NCBI RefSeq assembly: GCF_052324685.1
Contig: NC_135213.1
Coordinates: 579,501 to 643,500 of the forward strand
Source of the DNA: Brachyhypopomus gauderio
Taxonomy: Eukaryota; Chordata; Actinopteri; Gymnotiformes; Hypopomidae
Direction of reading: 5' to 3'
DNA: 64,000 nucleotides
Shown: positions 33,942 to 48,168 of the stretch, piece by piece
How positions within the stretch are numbered: position 1 is the stretch's first letter
How the letters are laid out: each line of letters starts with the position of its first letter
Position numbers and translations under genes: made by a program
Notes under the pieces: generated by a model
What the model saw: only the letters and a program-made list of their open reading frames with translations
Told to the model about the DNA's origin: nothing
Databases searched by the model: none

Positions 33942-34190
33942 CAGGGGTCGGAAACCTATGGCACGCGGGCCACCGTTGGCACGCCGAGGCATAATCAGTG
34001 GCACGCGACACGCTGGACCAGCATCGGCAAAAAAATTAATAATAAAAAATAGAGCACGATCCTCCAATCGAAATCGCTCCTCAACGCTCTGCTCGGCGGA
34101 GGCGCTTATACATGGCGATCGATCGCGATATAATACATAATTTGTGTCCATTTACACCTCCCCTCCGCTACCAATTTACACTCGCCACAT
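33942..34190. mobile_element. hAT fragment (GGGTCGGAAACC family)
   Basis: CAGGGGTCGGAAACCTATGG ... GGCACGCGACACGCTGGACC matches the fragment nested at about 18787-18870. The right end is not clear. Confidence 0.55.
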
Positions 34191-34409
34191 ATATATGATG
34201 TACAAATGATGCAATACGTGCAATAAAGGAAAAAACATTAAAGCCGTTCCAGAAAAATAAGTGAGAAGTATTTTAAACTTTGATTTTAAAATGTCTAAAG
34301 TCATGGCTCTTCTAATGTTTTTATTCAGCTACTTTTGTGTAAGAGCGCCATATACTTCTGTATAAAGAGCTTCTCCGTGCAGTTTCCGCCTTCTTTTGGC
34401 AGATCTGTT

Positions 34410-34545
34410 AAGATGATTGGCTGCATTAAAAAATGATTGACAGCTAACTCTGGCTGATAATTGGCTTAATAAAAATTGATTGACAACGAAAGTCTAGTAT
34501 CTGATTGGCTGCATTCGAAAATGATTGACACATGATACGCCCTTT
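34410..34545. repeat. short tandem repeat block
   Basis: Three diverged copies of a unit of about 45-50 bp containing TGATTGGCTGCATT and AATGATTGACA. Confidence 0.6.
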
Positions 34546-34616
34546 ACCCACGCCCACCGGGGCTCCGGGCTGCAGCATTACATATATGCCGGCCTGCAGC
34601 ATTACCCTTCTCAGGA

Positions 34617-35449
34617 AAGTCGCTAAATGACGTCATCGCCTAATTTGCATAGTACATGTTTTTGAAGCTGTAAAAGAATAACGTTGGGAGAGATTAAAAA
34701 AATGGGTAAAAACACCCTAAATATGTTAGAACTACAAATGAACAACATCTGTTGCCTTTGAAATAGGCAGTCACTTCTCAAAAGAACTACATGACTTTAA
34801 TGCTTTGTATAAATAATTTTTACGTAAATTACATAAATAGTTTTTTTTGCTGTGTTGTTAAATGTTAGTATATGAGTAGCAGTTAGCAGGAACTAGTTGG
34901 CATAGAAATCAACCTTACAATACAGGCAGTATGCCCGTGTATTATCTCCAATACATGGCTTCAGCCAGCCTTTAAATTCAGAAGTTGATTCCCACTCTTT
35001 CCTGTATTTTTGAGAATAGAGTTTAGAGTGAGACATGATGAGCAAGTTAGCTAGATGTTTCGCTTTCACAGAGATGCACTGTGGACGAGTCGAGTGACCG
35101 GCTACGTGGTGAATGAGGTGAAGAATGACTGAGACTGTGTGAGTTAAATTCAGTGATTTCTTTTCGTGTCCCACATATTTACATCCCTCGTCGGCGGCAG
35201 CTTTGGGCATGCGCAGTTCATGTGCAGTGTGGACCTGCTCTGAGTGTGAGACTGCACTGAGTGTTGCGGGGCTCACGGCCCAGAGGACAGCAACTAAAGA
35301 GCGTGTTTGTTCAGAGTCGCCAAAAGTCTCCAATAACACCACAAAAAGTCGCTAGATTTGTCGCTAGTCACTTTTTACTACAAAAAGGCGCTAGAGGGTC
35401 TGAAAAGTCGCTAAATATAGCGACAAAGTTGCTAAGTTGGCAACACTGG
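34617..35449 (-). mobile_element. hAT element with BED-finger N terminus
   Basis: Right end GTTGGCAACACTG with TCGCTA motifs. The minus-strand frame 35342-34893 ends in SQKYRKEWESTSEFKGWLKP and AYCLYCKVDF, the typical start of a BED-type hAT transposase, and then stops. Sister copy at 22648-23488. Confidence 0.75.
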
Positions 35450-36137
35450 CTACTGTTTGTCTTAGGAAGACCGACACCAATACCGCCACCTACCGTATTA
35501 CCGCAACTTAATGCAATTCTAATTCCCTAGAATTTGGGAGTTTATTCATTTTTTGCGTTTCCTCAACGTTTGTGCAACACCTCATATCTTCTTTCTACCG
35601 AATAAGACCACCAGGGAGAGAATGTTTAAAAGTTGTACCCCATGACTTTTATTTTGAAAAGACGTCTTGGCACTGAAGCGTTTACCGGCAAGCATGAGCT
35701 CGTCGTTAATTCATAGATGTGGTCTTTTCACATCTTGCGTAATAGGTATTTATCGCATACACTATCTGCTTTTAAATAACGAGCCCATTCTTTCGTGAAT
35801 ATCTGGCGAATATAGAACGCTGAGCCAAATTTACCACGGTTTTTTGAAAGGCGAGACTTTTTTGCAGCGCTTACAAACCCCGTATTCATTCAGTGTCTGG
35901 GCTGGAAGCAAATCGAGCAGAAGAATGAATAATATGTTAAAATGAGAACAGTCATAGAAACCTGGTATAATTGTTTTTGCTTATGAGGTTTTTGTTCCCG
36001 GGAACCCTGCTTGTCTCTAGGTGGTAAGTTTAAATTTGCTTACACGTTAGTCGGAAACTGACCGAAAAGGACTCATGGGACCGTCACACGTGGCCAGCTA
36101 ATGCCTAAAACACTAATATATAATAGACAGTATTGTC
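35450..36137. other. unclassified spacer
   Basis: No gene or recognised repeat. Moderately CpG-containing, with no long open frame. Confidence 0.4.
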
Positions 36138-36820
36138 AGTTATACTTTCACGAGTGACCGTAGCGCGCGATTCCGCACACCTCGCACGAATTGGCGCGAG
36201 CGGCGGAGTCATTTATATTTGGCGCGTCAAATTCTTTGCAGTGTTCTCTGAAACGACATGTGGTAGAAAGAAAAACCCTTCAAAAACAGGGGAAGGAACA
36301 TTTACCTGACCAATTTTAATATTGCATTGTGTTGCAGGTTTGAAAAATGCTGCAATTTAGGCTAAAGTACTTGAAAATGCTTGAAGTTGTAACTGTTTTT
36401 CGTTTCACAACAAATGGCTATCTGACTGAGTAGTTCTTGTATTACGGTAACAAATACGAGCCTCTTGTAATTCCAGGGCGATTTGACGTTTTGAAAATGT
36501 ACAACCATTAAGTAATATGATTAAAAAACGAATTATTTCGAATCATTTTGAGTATATGTATATATATTAAACTTAATTAAGTTTATTAAACTTAATTAAG
36601 TTTAATATTTAATAATTTAATATTTATTCAACTTAATTAAGTTTAATATGCTGGGAAATACTGAAATGGACCTTGAAGTGCTTGAATTTCACCTTGTAAA
36701 GGTGTATGAACCCTGCAAACATGACTTTGTTCATTGCAGAAGCAAATGAAGCGACAGCGCGCGAGATTACTTCATTTTCGGCGCGCGTTTGCGCGCGATT
36801 CGTCAAGTATAAACCTAGCT
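36138..36820. mobile_element. CpG-rich MITE, copy 1
   Basis: Left part TATACTTTCACGAGTGACCG and right part TCAAGTATAAACCTAGCTT correspond to the terminal inverted repeats of the better copy at 57741-58422. It includes an AT-rich core with three copies of AACTTAATTAAGTT. Confidence 0.75.
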
Positions 36821-36879
36821 TGATGTTAAAGTGGTCGCGGCTGTGTTTACAATACAGGCATTGATCCCGCCAATCATTA

Positions 36880-37362
36880 TTTGAATGAATGAATGAATGT
36901 TCAATTTATATACCCAAGACGCTTTACAATTTGAACACAGGTACAAGTCTCAGACAACCAATCACACACACACCAGCGAGAAGCAGCAGCCAATTGCACA
37001 CAGCGTACTCTCTACCGGGATCCACAGCCCCCTGGGGGACTGAATGGGGTGCAGGAAGGGGAGAGAGGACAAACCCTAGTGGCAGAGCACCATCCACCAC
37101 TGGGCATACAAGCACACACACATTCATGCACAGACACTCAGACGACTGCTTATTATTGAACAGAGAGAGACACAGACACACACTCAGGCAGAATTTGTCA
37201 GGGACCGCCAATTTTACCTATCCTCCATGTTTTTGGACTGTGGGAGGAAACCGGAGATCCCACGCAAACACGGGGAGAACATGGAAACTCCACTCAGACA
37301 GGGACTTGAACTCTCAATGCTGAGAGGCAAATGTGCTAACCACCAAGCCACCGTGTTGCCCA
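36880..37362 (-). mobile_element. tRNA-headed SINE-like element
   Basis: The reverse complement starts GGGCAACACGGTGGCTTGGT and has AGTTCAAGTCC as a B-box-like stretch. It shares TTTCCTCCCACAGTCCAAA with the SINE in the B introns. It is longer than that SINE and differs downstream. The 144-codon open frame on the plus strand is incidental. Confidence 0.65.
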
Positions 37363-38461
37363 AAGGGTTCAAATGCGAGTACTTTGTGTACTTTACGTTA
37401 ATGTACTTTTGTCTTTTGTTCCCACCACATGTTGTGCATGCCAACTCTTACCAATGTAATAGGAACAAAAATGTCATTTTGGAGGTTGTGACGTGGTTTT
37501 TTGATGTTGCTATTTTAAAATAATAATTATTTAATAATAATATTTCTGTCATGTGGGTATGTATGGAAGTGAATCGGTCTTAGAATTAAAATTTAAATGT
37601 AATATGCAAAATGGCAATGTAATCCTAAATTTGCATTTACATGTTGCACTCATACAAGCAACTTTGATCTCAGAATTCAAATTCAATTGCAATAATTCCT
37701 TTTCTATTTGCAATCTGGTAGATGTCTATTAATATTTAATTTACACATACATTTGGATGCTTTATTTGTGCATTTATTTAAATGAAAATGTATTTTCCAA
37801 TTTGAATGATCAAATTCCATGTGATCAAACAAAGGTTGTATCAAACTTAGAATTAAAATGTTATTAACTTAATATGCATTTGCATTCTGTGATAATGCAT
37901 TTGAAATGTAATTTTCAACTTCACCACCATGCTAAAAAGATGTACAAATTCAAATGTTAAAGGGGAAATACAATAATATTACGATACCAACAGCGCTCAA
38001 TCTGTGTCAAAATGCATCATTTTGAAAATGCATTACAAGCAGAATTCATTTTCATTTTCATGGTCTTCCACTACAGTCAGCCAATCAGATTCCACAGCCC
38101 TCCACTTTAATCATCCAAACGGGTTCCACATCTTTCCCCCTCAGGTAGCCACTCAGGACGGGACTATAGCACGCTAAGCAGTACAGGCAAGTTTTATTAT
38201 TGCCAAATTGAGCGCTATGGCAGAGCAACTAAATGTGCCTTGAAGTATGGTGACCCTGCATGAAGCTGGCACCTCATGTGATCAGAAATAGACAATTTCT
38301 GCTCGTTTATGCTGGTTTGTTTGAAGAAACATTTGTGTTGTCGTATTTCCTACATTGTGGTAATATGTTTAATATTTCAAGCAGCAAAAATGTGGCCAGC
38401 AGAAGCTGCATATTACCACAATACACAACAGTTCCAATACACAATAGCTGTTACAACCTTT
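37363..38461. other. spacer before A2
   Basis: AT-rich sequence with no recognised element. Similarity to position 1 onward starts at 38432, so this is the only view of sequence left of an A gene. The A2 promoter is presumably here. Confidence 0.4.
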
Positions 38462-38527
38462 GTACAGTACTGACTGTGTTCTCCTGTCTCCTCTGTACAG
38501 TACTGACTGGGTTATCTTGTCTCGTCA
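38462..38527 (+). repeat. 33-bp minisatellite, 2 copies, upstream of A2
   Basis: Units at 38462 and 38495, as in A1. Confidence 0.85.
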
Positions 38528-38530
38528 GTC

Positions 38531-39727
38531 ATGCTGTCCTGCTGCAGGTGTCACTGTGTCCTGCTGTTACTGCTGCTGATGGTCATAACCGGTAAGTGGA
38601 CTGAACTGGTTCTCTGAGATCATCAGGTTTGAACCATTTTTGAACCATTTAACTTTCTTTGTAGTAATATGAAAATAAATGATGAAATGAAATTGTTACA
38701 TAATCACAATGGAAAATATATACATTGTAATTCATTTTTATTATTTTTTAAATCTTTTAAAGTTTGTCTTCCAGGCTCTTTCCCTTCAGTGAAGGTGAAT
38801 CTTTATGGTGCTGCTACTCTCCCCTGTAATCACACGTGTTCTGGTCTGGTCACGTGGACTGTGTCCCATAAACAACGTGACATTCTAGCTCAGTGTGACC
38901 AGATATCCTGTCAGTCAAAGGAGGGATTTCACATGTCCCATGATCAGTACCTAAAGGGAGATCTCTCCCTCACCATCACTGCTGTTGATTACACTAAGAG
39001 GGCCTGGTACACCTGTACCTGTAATAATAAAGACATCTGTGATGTGAGTCTGCAGATAGAGGGTCAGTGTCCTCAGTTTATTACCCAGTTAATACAGTAG
39101 CATTATTACAGTAGTTACATGGTCAAAGATACTGTATATTATAATGAATATCCCAATTTGTTTCCTCAGCAGCCTTGAAATCTTCAGTTAAAATGAAGCC
39201 TGGTGATTCTCTGGTCCTGGGTTTGCCCATATCAGAGCCAGTGGAGGTGATTTATAACAGCACAGATGCAGCGGCTCCCTTTAGTGGACAGATCTGCACA
39301 GTGCATGAACGCTCACTGCAGTGCAAAGATGAATACAGTCAGAGAGCATCACTCATGTCTGTTGTTGAGCTGAGAGGAACAGCACCATCTGATAGTGGAG
39401 TTTACACCATCCAGGACATCAATAATGAAGAAGTCATTCATACATACACAGTTATTGTGGAAGGTGGGTGTTGATTGTCATTCTAAGTTTGTGTGGGGAT
39501 TAGTCTCAAGTTTAAAGAAGTATCTCTGTTTGTTTCTGTGTGTTGTAGAAATCCAGCCACATCCAGTCAGAGGGCAGGGGGTCTCTGTACCAGTGTGGGT
39601 GTGGACTCTGATTCTACTGGTGATGGTGCTTTTGTTTGTGGGATCAGTGGTGATCAACGTGAGGCAGTGGAGAACCAATCAGCACCTCCAGAATAGATCT
39701 GGAGTGGACGGAACCAGTCAGCTATAA
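38531..39727 (+). CDS. Ig-like membrane receptor A2 (four exons)
   Basis: Duplicate of A1 with the same architecture: exons 38531-38591, 38775-39062, 39170-39463 and 39549-39727; 273 aa. By eye there are 14 coding substitutions from A1, of which 11 change an amino acid. Examples are NDKYICDVT to NNKDICDVS and TDVDYT to TAVDYT in domain 1, VLHLP to VLGLP in domain 2 and NRFGV to NRSGV in the tail. All seven domain 1 cysteines, the hairpin cysteines of domain 2 and the transmembrane helix are unchanged. The frame is open throughout. Exon 3 may start 3 bp later because the acceptor is CAGCAG. Confidence 0.82.
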
Positions 39728-40210
39728 CCACATCAGTATTCACATGAATGTTATCATGAAATGTGACCATCATTGTGTGTGTTGGGCATCCCATGGAGAA
39801 ATTTATGAGACTGTGGACGTGTGTGTGTGTGTCTCTGTGGTGAGAGAACCTTGAAGAACTTTGGGAGACGGCATCAGAGGAGCAGCAGGTCTGCATGAAG
39901 GAACCTGCAGTGACTTGTTCTGAGAAGATTATTGTTGGCAGTGAGTACTGGATTGCCAGTGAGATTGTAGTCATGTTGGTAATAAGTGCTGGATGATCAT
40001 GTTAGCACTGTGCTGGATTATCAGTGACACTACCATCATGTAGGAAGTGAGTACAGGATAATTACTGAGATGGTCATATTGTCAGTGTGACTGACATTCT
40101 CTACAGTTTCAGTTTGAGCTTTGTTAGCCGCTTAATCAGTAGCTGTTGGCTTGTGTGTGTGAGAGAGAACTGAGTATTTATTTATCAGTAAGTGGTGTAT
40201 GTGTTTGATG

Positions 40211-40388
40211 CAGAGGTGTCAATTCCAGGTTCAGAAAGTAAAAGTCCTCACCAGGATTTTGCTCAAGCTTTCTAGATCTTCTAATTAGTGCAATCCAGGT
40301 AAAATTAGTGGAATCAACACAATCCAAGAAGCCTTAGCAAAATCCTGTTGAGGACTTTTACTTTCTGAACCTGGAATTGACACCTCTG
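40211..40388. mobile_element. hAT-like MITE, unit 2 copy
   Basis: Orthologous to 1778-1955, with the same GTTTGATG/GTTTGGTG flanks. Confidence 0.8.
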
Positions 40389-40994
40389 GTTTGGTGTTTG
40401 TATAGCTGCAGGTGTTTGTTTTTTATTCAGAGTCTGCATCTGGACTGAACTGCACAGTATTGGTGAAAATGTTTCTGTCACTCTAGGACTATTACACAGA
40501 CAAGAACACTGGCTCAACACTCTGGCTTTTGCATGGGTTGTGTTTACACCTGTACTAGAACCCGTGGGCTATGTGAGGGTGATGTTTACATCTGTGAGAC
40601 TGTCCTTTTCACTGAAACTGGACTACAACATATTTCAGAGAATTTTTTAAATGTCTGAGTAGGTTATAATTCCATTTTGACGCTAAATCGGTATCACACT
40701 TAGCAGTAAAAGCTTCCGATGAAGTGCCTTTTTGAATATTTCTTCATATAAATTTGAATGTTCATATTTCACTAACCATCATTTCACTTGTAAATGAATA
40801 CTGAAAGTTATTTAGCCTATGAAATGTCACATTTTGGAAATGTAACACTTGTTAGGTTTTAAGATCTTAACATCGAACCCACAAGAACAGCCAGTGCTGA
40901 TCATTTCATTCAGCCCTTTATCTGACCTTTAACTATCTGGACCAGAGATTTGCTTTGGGCTCCTTTTGTGACTGAGGAAGACAGTAGAGGAACC

Positions 40995-41136
40995 TCAGTA
41001 GCAGAGTGCTATACTCAGAAGAAGAGTACTATACTCAGTAGAAGAGTGTCAAGCTCAGTAGAAGAGTGCTATACTTGGTAGAAGAGTGTCGTGCTCAGTA
41101 GAAGAGTGCTATACTTTGTAGAAGAGTGTTGTGCTC
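40995..41136. repeat. 20-bp minisatellite, unit 2 copy
   Basis: Seven 20-bp units as at 2564-2704, with no copy-number change since duplication. Confidence 0.8.
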
Positions 41137-41704
41137 CTCTGTGTGTGTTGAGTCTTTTAGGAGTCTATGGACCAGAGTAGAAACAGTGGTCTGGATGAAC
41201 AGCAACCTCCAGCATCTGGTAGTAAACAGTAACTTGTTCTGAGGAGATTATAGTCATATTGGAAAATGAATACTGGATTACTACTGAGATTATTGCCGTA
41301 TTGGAGAGTGAGTACTGGATTACCAGTGAGATTATCAGTGATGATGGAGAGGTTCAGCTGCAGCTGTATGGACATCCAGGGAGGTATTGTAGAGACACTG
41401 GAGTCTGGAGCACCATCACCTACAGTGTACAACCCAGGTTGTCCTTAAACCAGACAAACGAACCGGGTTAAATGTACTGCATCTGATACTGTATGTGTAA
41501 ATTGAAATGATCTTGTACAGGCATTTCCCTGCAATGATGTTCATAAAAGATTAAGGCCACAGTCTTCAAATGAACACTAATGATTCTTTAGTTCATTCAT
41601 TTTATTGTCTAATAGCTGCTATAGTGAGAAACAGGATTAAACAATCCAGACACATTAATTTTTTCTAAATCTATATCTAACTACCTGAAATGGCAGCTCC
41701 CTAC

Positions 41705-42363
41705 TGTTATGACCTCCGTCGTATTGTGTCATAATGATGTCAGTTATGCCTGTGTCTGTTATGAGTCTGCCCCTTAAAGACTGTTTACAGGAGACCGTCC
41801 GTTCTTCGCCTTCCACACCTGATGCGGCTTAACGTAACGATGGAGAGAGGAGGAAGAACAGTATATCAAGTATAGAGGTGGAAGTGGACATGGATGAGAG
41901 AGGCTACGCCTCGGTTTTGTGCACATTCGGATTCCCGATTTGATAATTTGGTTGTTGATTCTTACTTTGTACGATTGAGTCTACATTTTTCTAATATATA
42001 TTTGTTGCACCAGTAGTAGGGGTGACTGGCTGTTTTGTTTCTTGTTTGAGGGTTTGTTTCTGTGTTTTGCTAATCAGGGAGTTAGGAAAGACATTGTTTT
42101 CTTTGTTTCACGTTTTGTTTGGAAAAGGGTTAATTAGCATTTCCTGCGTTAGTTCGTGTGGGATTCTTTTGTTGTTCGTTTTTGTTTTCAGTGAGGGTCA
42201 CCCTGAAGTATACCTGGTGTTATTACTCCTGTCATCCTATATTCAATTTGGGCTGTCTAAGTGGATGTTGTTTTTGGCATTCGGCTGCTACAGTTCATCA
42301 TATACCGGTCCATCACTTTCACTATATCTGTTACCAGTCCCCACCTAGACGGGGTACGTAACA
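41705..42363. mobile_element. solo LTR, unit 2 copy
   Basis: Same TGTTATGACC...CGTAACA element and CTAC duplication (41701-41704 and 42364-42367) as at 3274-3927. It differs by a few bases near the 3' end. Confidence 0.75.
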
Positions 42364-43034
42364 CTACCTAGCAACTTCAGTTCTGTTTTGACAATGGAGT
42401 GTGTTAAAGTGTAAAATAAGTATTTTCATTCCTACACCTGTTGTGATGTTTTTTATGTGGCTGATTGGTTAGCGGTAGATTGAGTCTTAAATAATGAAAA
42501 GACACTTACAGATTCTCTTAGTAGTGTCTGGGGCTGCATTGTAGTTTAATTTTACATTGCTGATTCATTCAGTATGTACTTTTTTTCTGAAATTACTTCC
42601 TGTCTATAGCTGTAAAATGATGTTTGTGTGAATGCTTTTGTGTAATTAATTTCACATAGGTGTGATGCTTTTTGAATCTGTGATGCTTTTGTAATCGTAC
42701 AGCTAATCCAAGCAAAATGGCCTTATTACTGTACTTTAGAATTTTTGTACTTTATTTTTGTACTTTGTCTTTTGTATATGTTACAAAAATACACTGCTCA
42801 AAAAAATAAAGGGAACACTCAAATAACATCCTAGATCTGAATATTCTCATTGAATACTTTGTTCTGTACTTTGTGCTGACAACAAAATCACACAAATATC
42901 ATCAATGGAAATCAAATTTATTAACCAATGGAGGCCTGGATTTGGAGCCACACACAAAATTAAAGTGGAAAAACACCCTACAGGCTGATCCAACTTTGAT
43001 GTAATGTCCTTAAAACAAGTCAAAATGAGGCTCA

Positions 43035-43964
43035 GTATTGTGTGTGGCCTCCACGTGCCTGTGTGACCTCCCAACAACGCCTGGGCATGCTCCTGATGAG
43101 GTGGCGGATGGTCTCCTGAGGGATCTCCTCCCAGACCTGGACTAAAGCATCCGCCAACTCCTGGACAGTCTGTGGTGCAACGTGACGTTGGTGGATGGAG
43201 CGAGACATGATGTCCCAGATGTGCTCAATCGGATTCAGGTCTGGGGAACGGGCGGGCCAGTCCATAGCTTCAATGCCTTCATCTTGCAGGAACTGCTGAC
43301 ACACTCCAGCCACATGAGGTCTAGCATTGTCCTGCATTAGGAGGAACCCAGGGCCAACCGCACCAGCATATGGTCTCACAAGGGGTCTGAGGATCTCATC
43401 TCGGTACCTAATGGCAGTCAGGCTACCTCTGGTGAGCACATGGAGGGCTGTGCGGCCCTCCAAAGAAATGCCATCCCACACCATTACTGACCCACTGCCA
43501 AACCGGTCATGCTGAAGGATGTTGCAGGCAGCAGATCGCTCTCCACGGCAAATTTGCCAATCAGGGTGTTCTCTGGCAAATGCCAAGCGTCCTGCACGGT
43601 GTTGGGCTGTTAGTACAACCCCCATCTGTGGACGTCGGGCCCTCATACCATCCTCATGGAGTCAGTTTCTAACCGTTTGTGCAGACACATGCACATTTGT
43701 GGCCTGCTGGACGTCATTTTGCAGGGCTCCTCCTGTTCCTTCTTGCACAAATGCGGAGGTAGCGGTCCTGCTGCTGGGTTGTAGCCCTCCTACGGCCTCC
43801 TCCACGTCTCCTGGTGTACTGGCCTGTCTCCTGGTAGCACCTTCAGCCTCTGGACACTATGTTGACAGACACAGCAAGCCTTCTTGCCACAGCTCGCATT
43901 GATGTGCCATCCTGGATTAGCTGCACTACCTGAGCCACTTGTGTGGGTCGTAGAGGCCGTCTCA
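43035..43964 (-). pseudogene. Tc1 transposase remnant, copy B
   Basis: The best-preserved frame (43646-43032) runs from [11 protein letters not shown] through LMQDNARPH to [11 protein letters not shown]. It passes from DWQIC directly to RGERSAACN, lacking the first catalytic Asp exactly as in copy A. The N-terminal part (43964-43650) is in another frame. Confidence 0.85.
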
Positions 43965-44456
43965 TGCTACCACAAGTGTGAAAGGACCACCAACATTAAA
44001 AAGTGATCAAAACATCAACCAGAAAGCATAGGTACTGAGAAGTGGTCTGTGGTCCCCACCTGCAGAACCACTCCTTTATGGGGGGGGGGGGGGGGGGGGG
44101 TCTTGCTAATTGCCTCTCATTTCTACCTGTTGTCTATTCCATTTGCACAACAGCAGGTGAAATTGATTCACAATCAGTGTTGCTTCCAGGCTGGCCTGGG
44201 GCCCCCAGACAACAACAGGTTAAGAATTAAATGCAGCGACAAACTGTGTGAGCCCCCCTTTACATTCTCAAAGTCATGAGCAATGACACTGTTCTCAGAA
44301 TCCTCCTCAAGGGGGCCCCTCCCACCAGCTGCTGAAGGCAGGCAGACACTGTCCTGGCAGACAGCCAAGTTTTAGACGCCGGCAAATATGAAACTTAACC
44401 ATGAAGTGAATTTATCCATCAGGAAAACAAAAGAAGGAAGAGGAACACAAAAAAAC

Positions 44457-45553
44457 TAGTGGTGGGCCGTTAACGGCGTTCGTTAATTTGATACTCTTAT
44501 CGGGCGATATAAAAATTATCGCCGTTAATCTATCTACTAAATGGGTAAGCAAACTATGATGACTTTCAACTTGACAGTTTAGCTCGGCTGTATTCCTAAC
44601 CAAATTGCACAGTAGGGGCGAGAACGAGTTTTCAAACCTGTGAATTAAAAATCGTACGTGTGTTTACATGGATGCAGCCACCATGGACGTAGTTTTGATT
44701 TCATAAGTGGGGGGGACACAACCTGGGGTGGCGTGGCGAACTGTTGAGCGGGGGGGGGGGTGCTGCATGATCCTAGTGCTAGATTTGTCGCTATTTGGAT
44801 ATTGGTTTTTTAACCGTTAAAAAGTGGGGGGGACATGACTTCGTCGCTACTTAAATATTTGGTTTTAACTGTAAAAACTGGGGGGGACCAAAACCGGCTT
44901 TTGAAAAAGTGGGGGGGACATGTCCCCCCCGTCCCCCCCCAAAACTACGTCCGTGGCAGCCACGAAGTCGCCAGGTTTGCTTCATGGAAAATTCATTTTA
45001 GGAACGTAAAATATTACCGGAGCGGAGCTCGGAGCGGACGTTTTCTGCATGGTCCTAGCGCTAGATTCGTCGCTATTTAAATATTTATTTTTAACCGTTA
45101 AAACTGCAGAGGACCAAACCGGCTTTTGAAAAAGTCCCCCCCAAATTATGTCCGTGAGGTTAAATGTACTAAATGTTGGCTTACATTTCAAATATCATGT
45201 TTAGCTGAATAAACATGTTATCAACCCCTTTTAATGTACAGTATGTAGGCTTACAAATTCATGTTTAACTGAATAAACCGTTGAACACGAGTAGCCTACA
45301 TTTTATTGATTATGTTTTTTTCTTCAAGTATCAAAGTAGAACAGCTTCCTCAAGCAGTCATTGATGCATTTTGGAAACAGGAGATGAGCCCCTGGTCTAA
45401 TGTCTGTATTAAGAAACCCTATCTCAAAAGCTGACTTTTAGTTATTACTTGGGTAGCACACATATGAGCCATTTTAATATAGATTCATCTAGATTAATTT
45501 CAAGATTTCAGTGAGATTAATCTAGATTAAAAAAATTAATCTGCCCACCCCTA
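44457..45553. mobile_element. second-level nested hAT element
   Basis: Ends TAGTGGTGGGCC and GCCCACCCCTA with TTAATCTAGATTAATCTCAC-like subterminal repeats. 8-bp duplication AAAAAAAC (44449-44456 and 45554-45561). Confidence 0.85.
44682..44955. mobile_element. third-level nested hAT MITE (274 bp)
   Basis: Terminal repeats CATGGACGTAGTTTT and the complement of AAAACTACGTCCGTG. Perfect 8-bp duplication GCAGCCAC (44674-44681 and 44956-44963). G/C-tract-rich interior. Confidence 0.9.
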
Positions 45554-45985
45554 AAAAAAACACAAGACAGTGGTAAGTGATGATTTACACTGGATAAATT
45601 AGGCCTACCTGTACAAATGGTGTAATTTAGCAGCAGGTAGGCTAAAAACAATATATACGTCCCGGGTAATCCCATACTTAAATCTGCTATGTTCAGCTAC
45701 AAGTAGTAAATTTGTAAAGTAGTTAGTTTGAGGTGTATATGCTGTGGTTCTTGAAGGTGGACTGCGGCCAGATATGTTTTTTTTTTTGGCCGGAGGGGGG
45801 TTTGGGCATGAGATTTCTGGTGTGGAGGTTGGGGGGGGCCCGATTGGTGTCTTTGCTTGGGGCCCCCAAATACCTTGAAACGGCACTGGTTGCTTCCCAA
45901 CTGAACAGGTTGGTTTCACAGAAGTGTGGTTGACTTGGAGTTATATTGTGTTGTTTAAGTGTTCTCTTTATTTTTTTGAACAATG

Positions 45986-47392
<1,407 letters not shown>

Positions 47393-47676
47393 TAGCAGTG
47401 TCGGTCAAATGGGGGACGATGCTAACTCCCATGAGCTCCGATACTGTTGTATGTTTTGTGTAGTGTTAAGACATGTGGTTATTGATTGTGTGCTGTTTAG
47501 TTAAGTTGCCCCGTATCGGTTTACGTATGTGTACTATTTCCTACCGTGTGTGTGTGTGTTAACCTTGTCGTTAATGCCATTCCCTCATGCGCTGTGTGTT
47601 TTCTAAGTTTGTTCTACGTGATCATTCCTCCATTTACGTGATTATGTGCCATATTTTGTTAATTGTGAATTTACAC
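47393..47676. other. unit-shared spacer
   Basis: Counterpart of 22213-22515. No coding or repeat content recognised. Confidence 0.5.
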
Positions 47677-47931
47677 CCCAATCAAAATTTGTCCTCCGCA
47701 TTTACCCATCTGTGCAATTAGAACAAACACACACTAGTGATTACTAGGGGGCTGTGGATCACACGTGCCCAGAGCGGTGGGCAGCCCTAGCCCGGCGCCT
47801 GGGGAGCAGTTTGGGTGAGGTGCCTTGCTCAAGGGCACCTCAGTCATGGCCTCAGGTCTGGGAATCGAACTCACGACCCTCCGGTCACAAGACCAGTTCC
47901 CTACCACCTGGCCATGACTGCCCATTTGGCC
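47677..47931 (-). mobile_element. tRNA-derived SINE, intact in unit 2
   Basis: The reverse complement starts GGGCAGTCATGGCCAGGTGG with B-box-like GAGTTCGATTCCC, then GAGCAAGGCACC and a CCGGGCTAGGGCTGCCCACC region. This is the uninterrupted form of the element broken at 22516-23590. Confidence 0.75.
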
Positions 47932-48168
47932 TGTACTGTATACTTGTATAAATTCCAATAAATCAGTGCTTCAGTTTGGCATAATACTGTACATATTAGA
48001 TACTACCCTGATTTCACAAATCAAATTTAGTTATTTGAGCAAAATGATGGTTTGCAGCTAATGAAAACCCAAAACTCAGTATCTCAGAAAATTTGATAAA
48101 TAAGTAAATTAAAAAAAGGATTTTAATACAGAAATCTTGGCCTACTGAAAATTATGTACAGTATATAC

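Larger units (their letters stand above)
44187..45888. mobile_element. hAT-like element inside Tc1 copy B
   Basis: Ends CAGGCTGGCC...GGCACTG with CAG/CTG tips and GGGGCCCCCA-like motifs near both ends. Perfect 8-bp duplication GTTGCTTC (44179-44186 and 45889-45896). It carries a further hAT inside. Confidence 0.75.
42792..45985 (-). mobile_element. Tc1/mariner element, copy B, with nested hAT elements
   Basis: Same ends as copy A (CACTGCTCAAAAAAATAAAG ... TTATTTTTTTGAACAATG) between TA dinucleotides. A hAT at 44187-45888 interrupts it. The LINE seen in copy A is absent. Confidence 0.9.

Noticed and set aside
36889-37323. 144-codon plus-strand frame
   Set aside because: Antisense translation of a tRNA-headed repeat; no protein motif.
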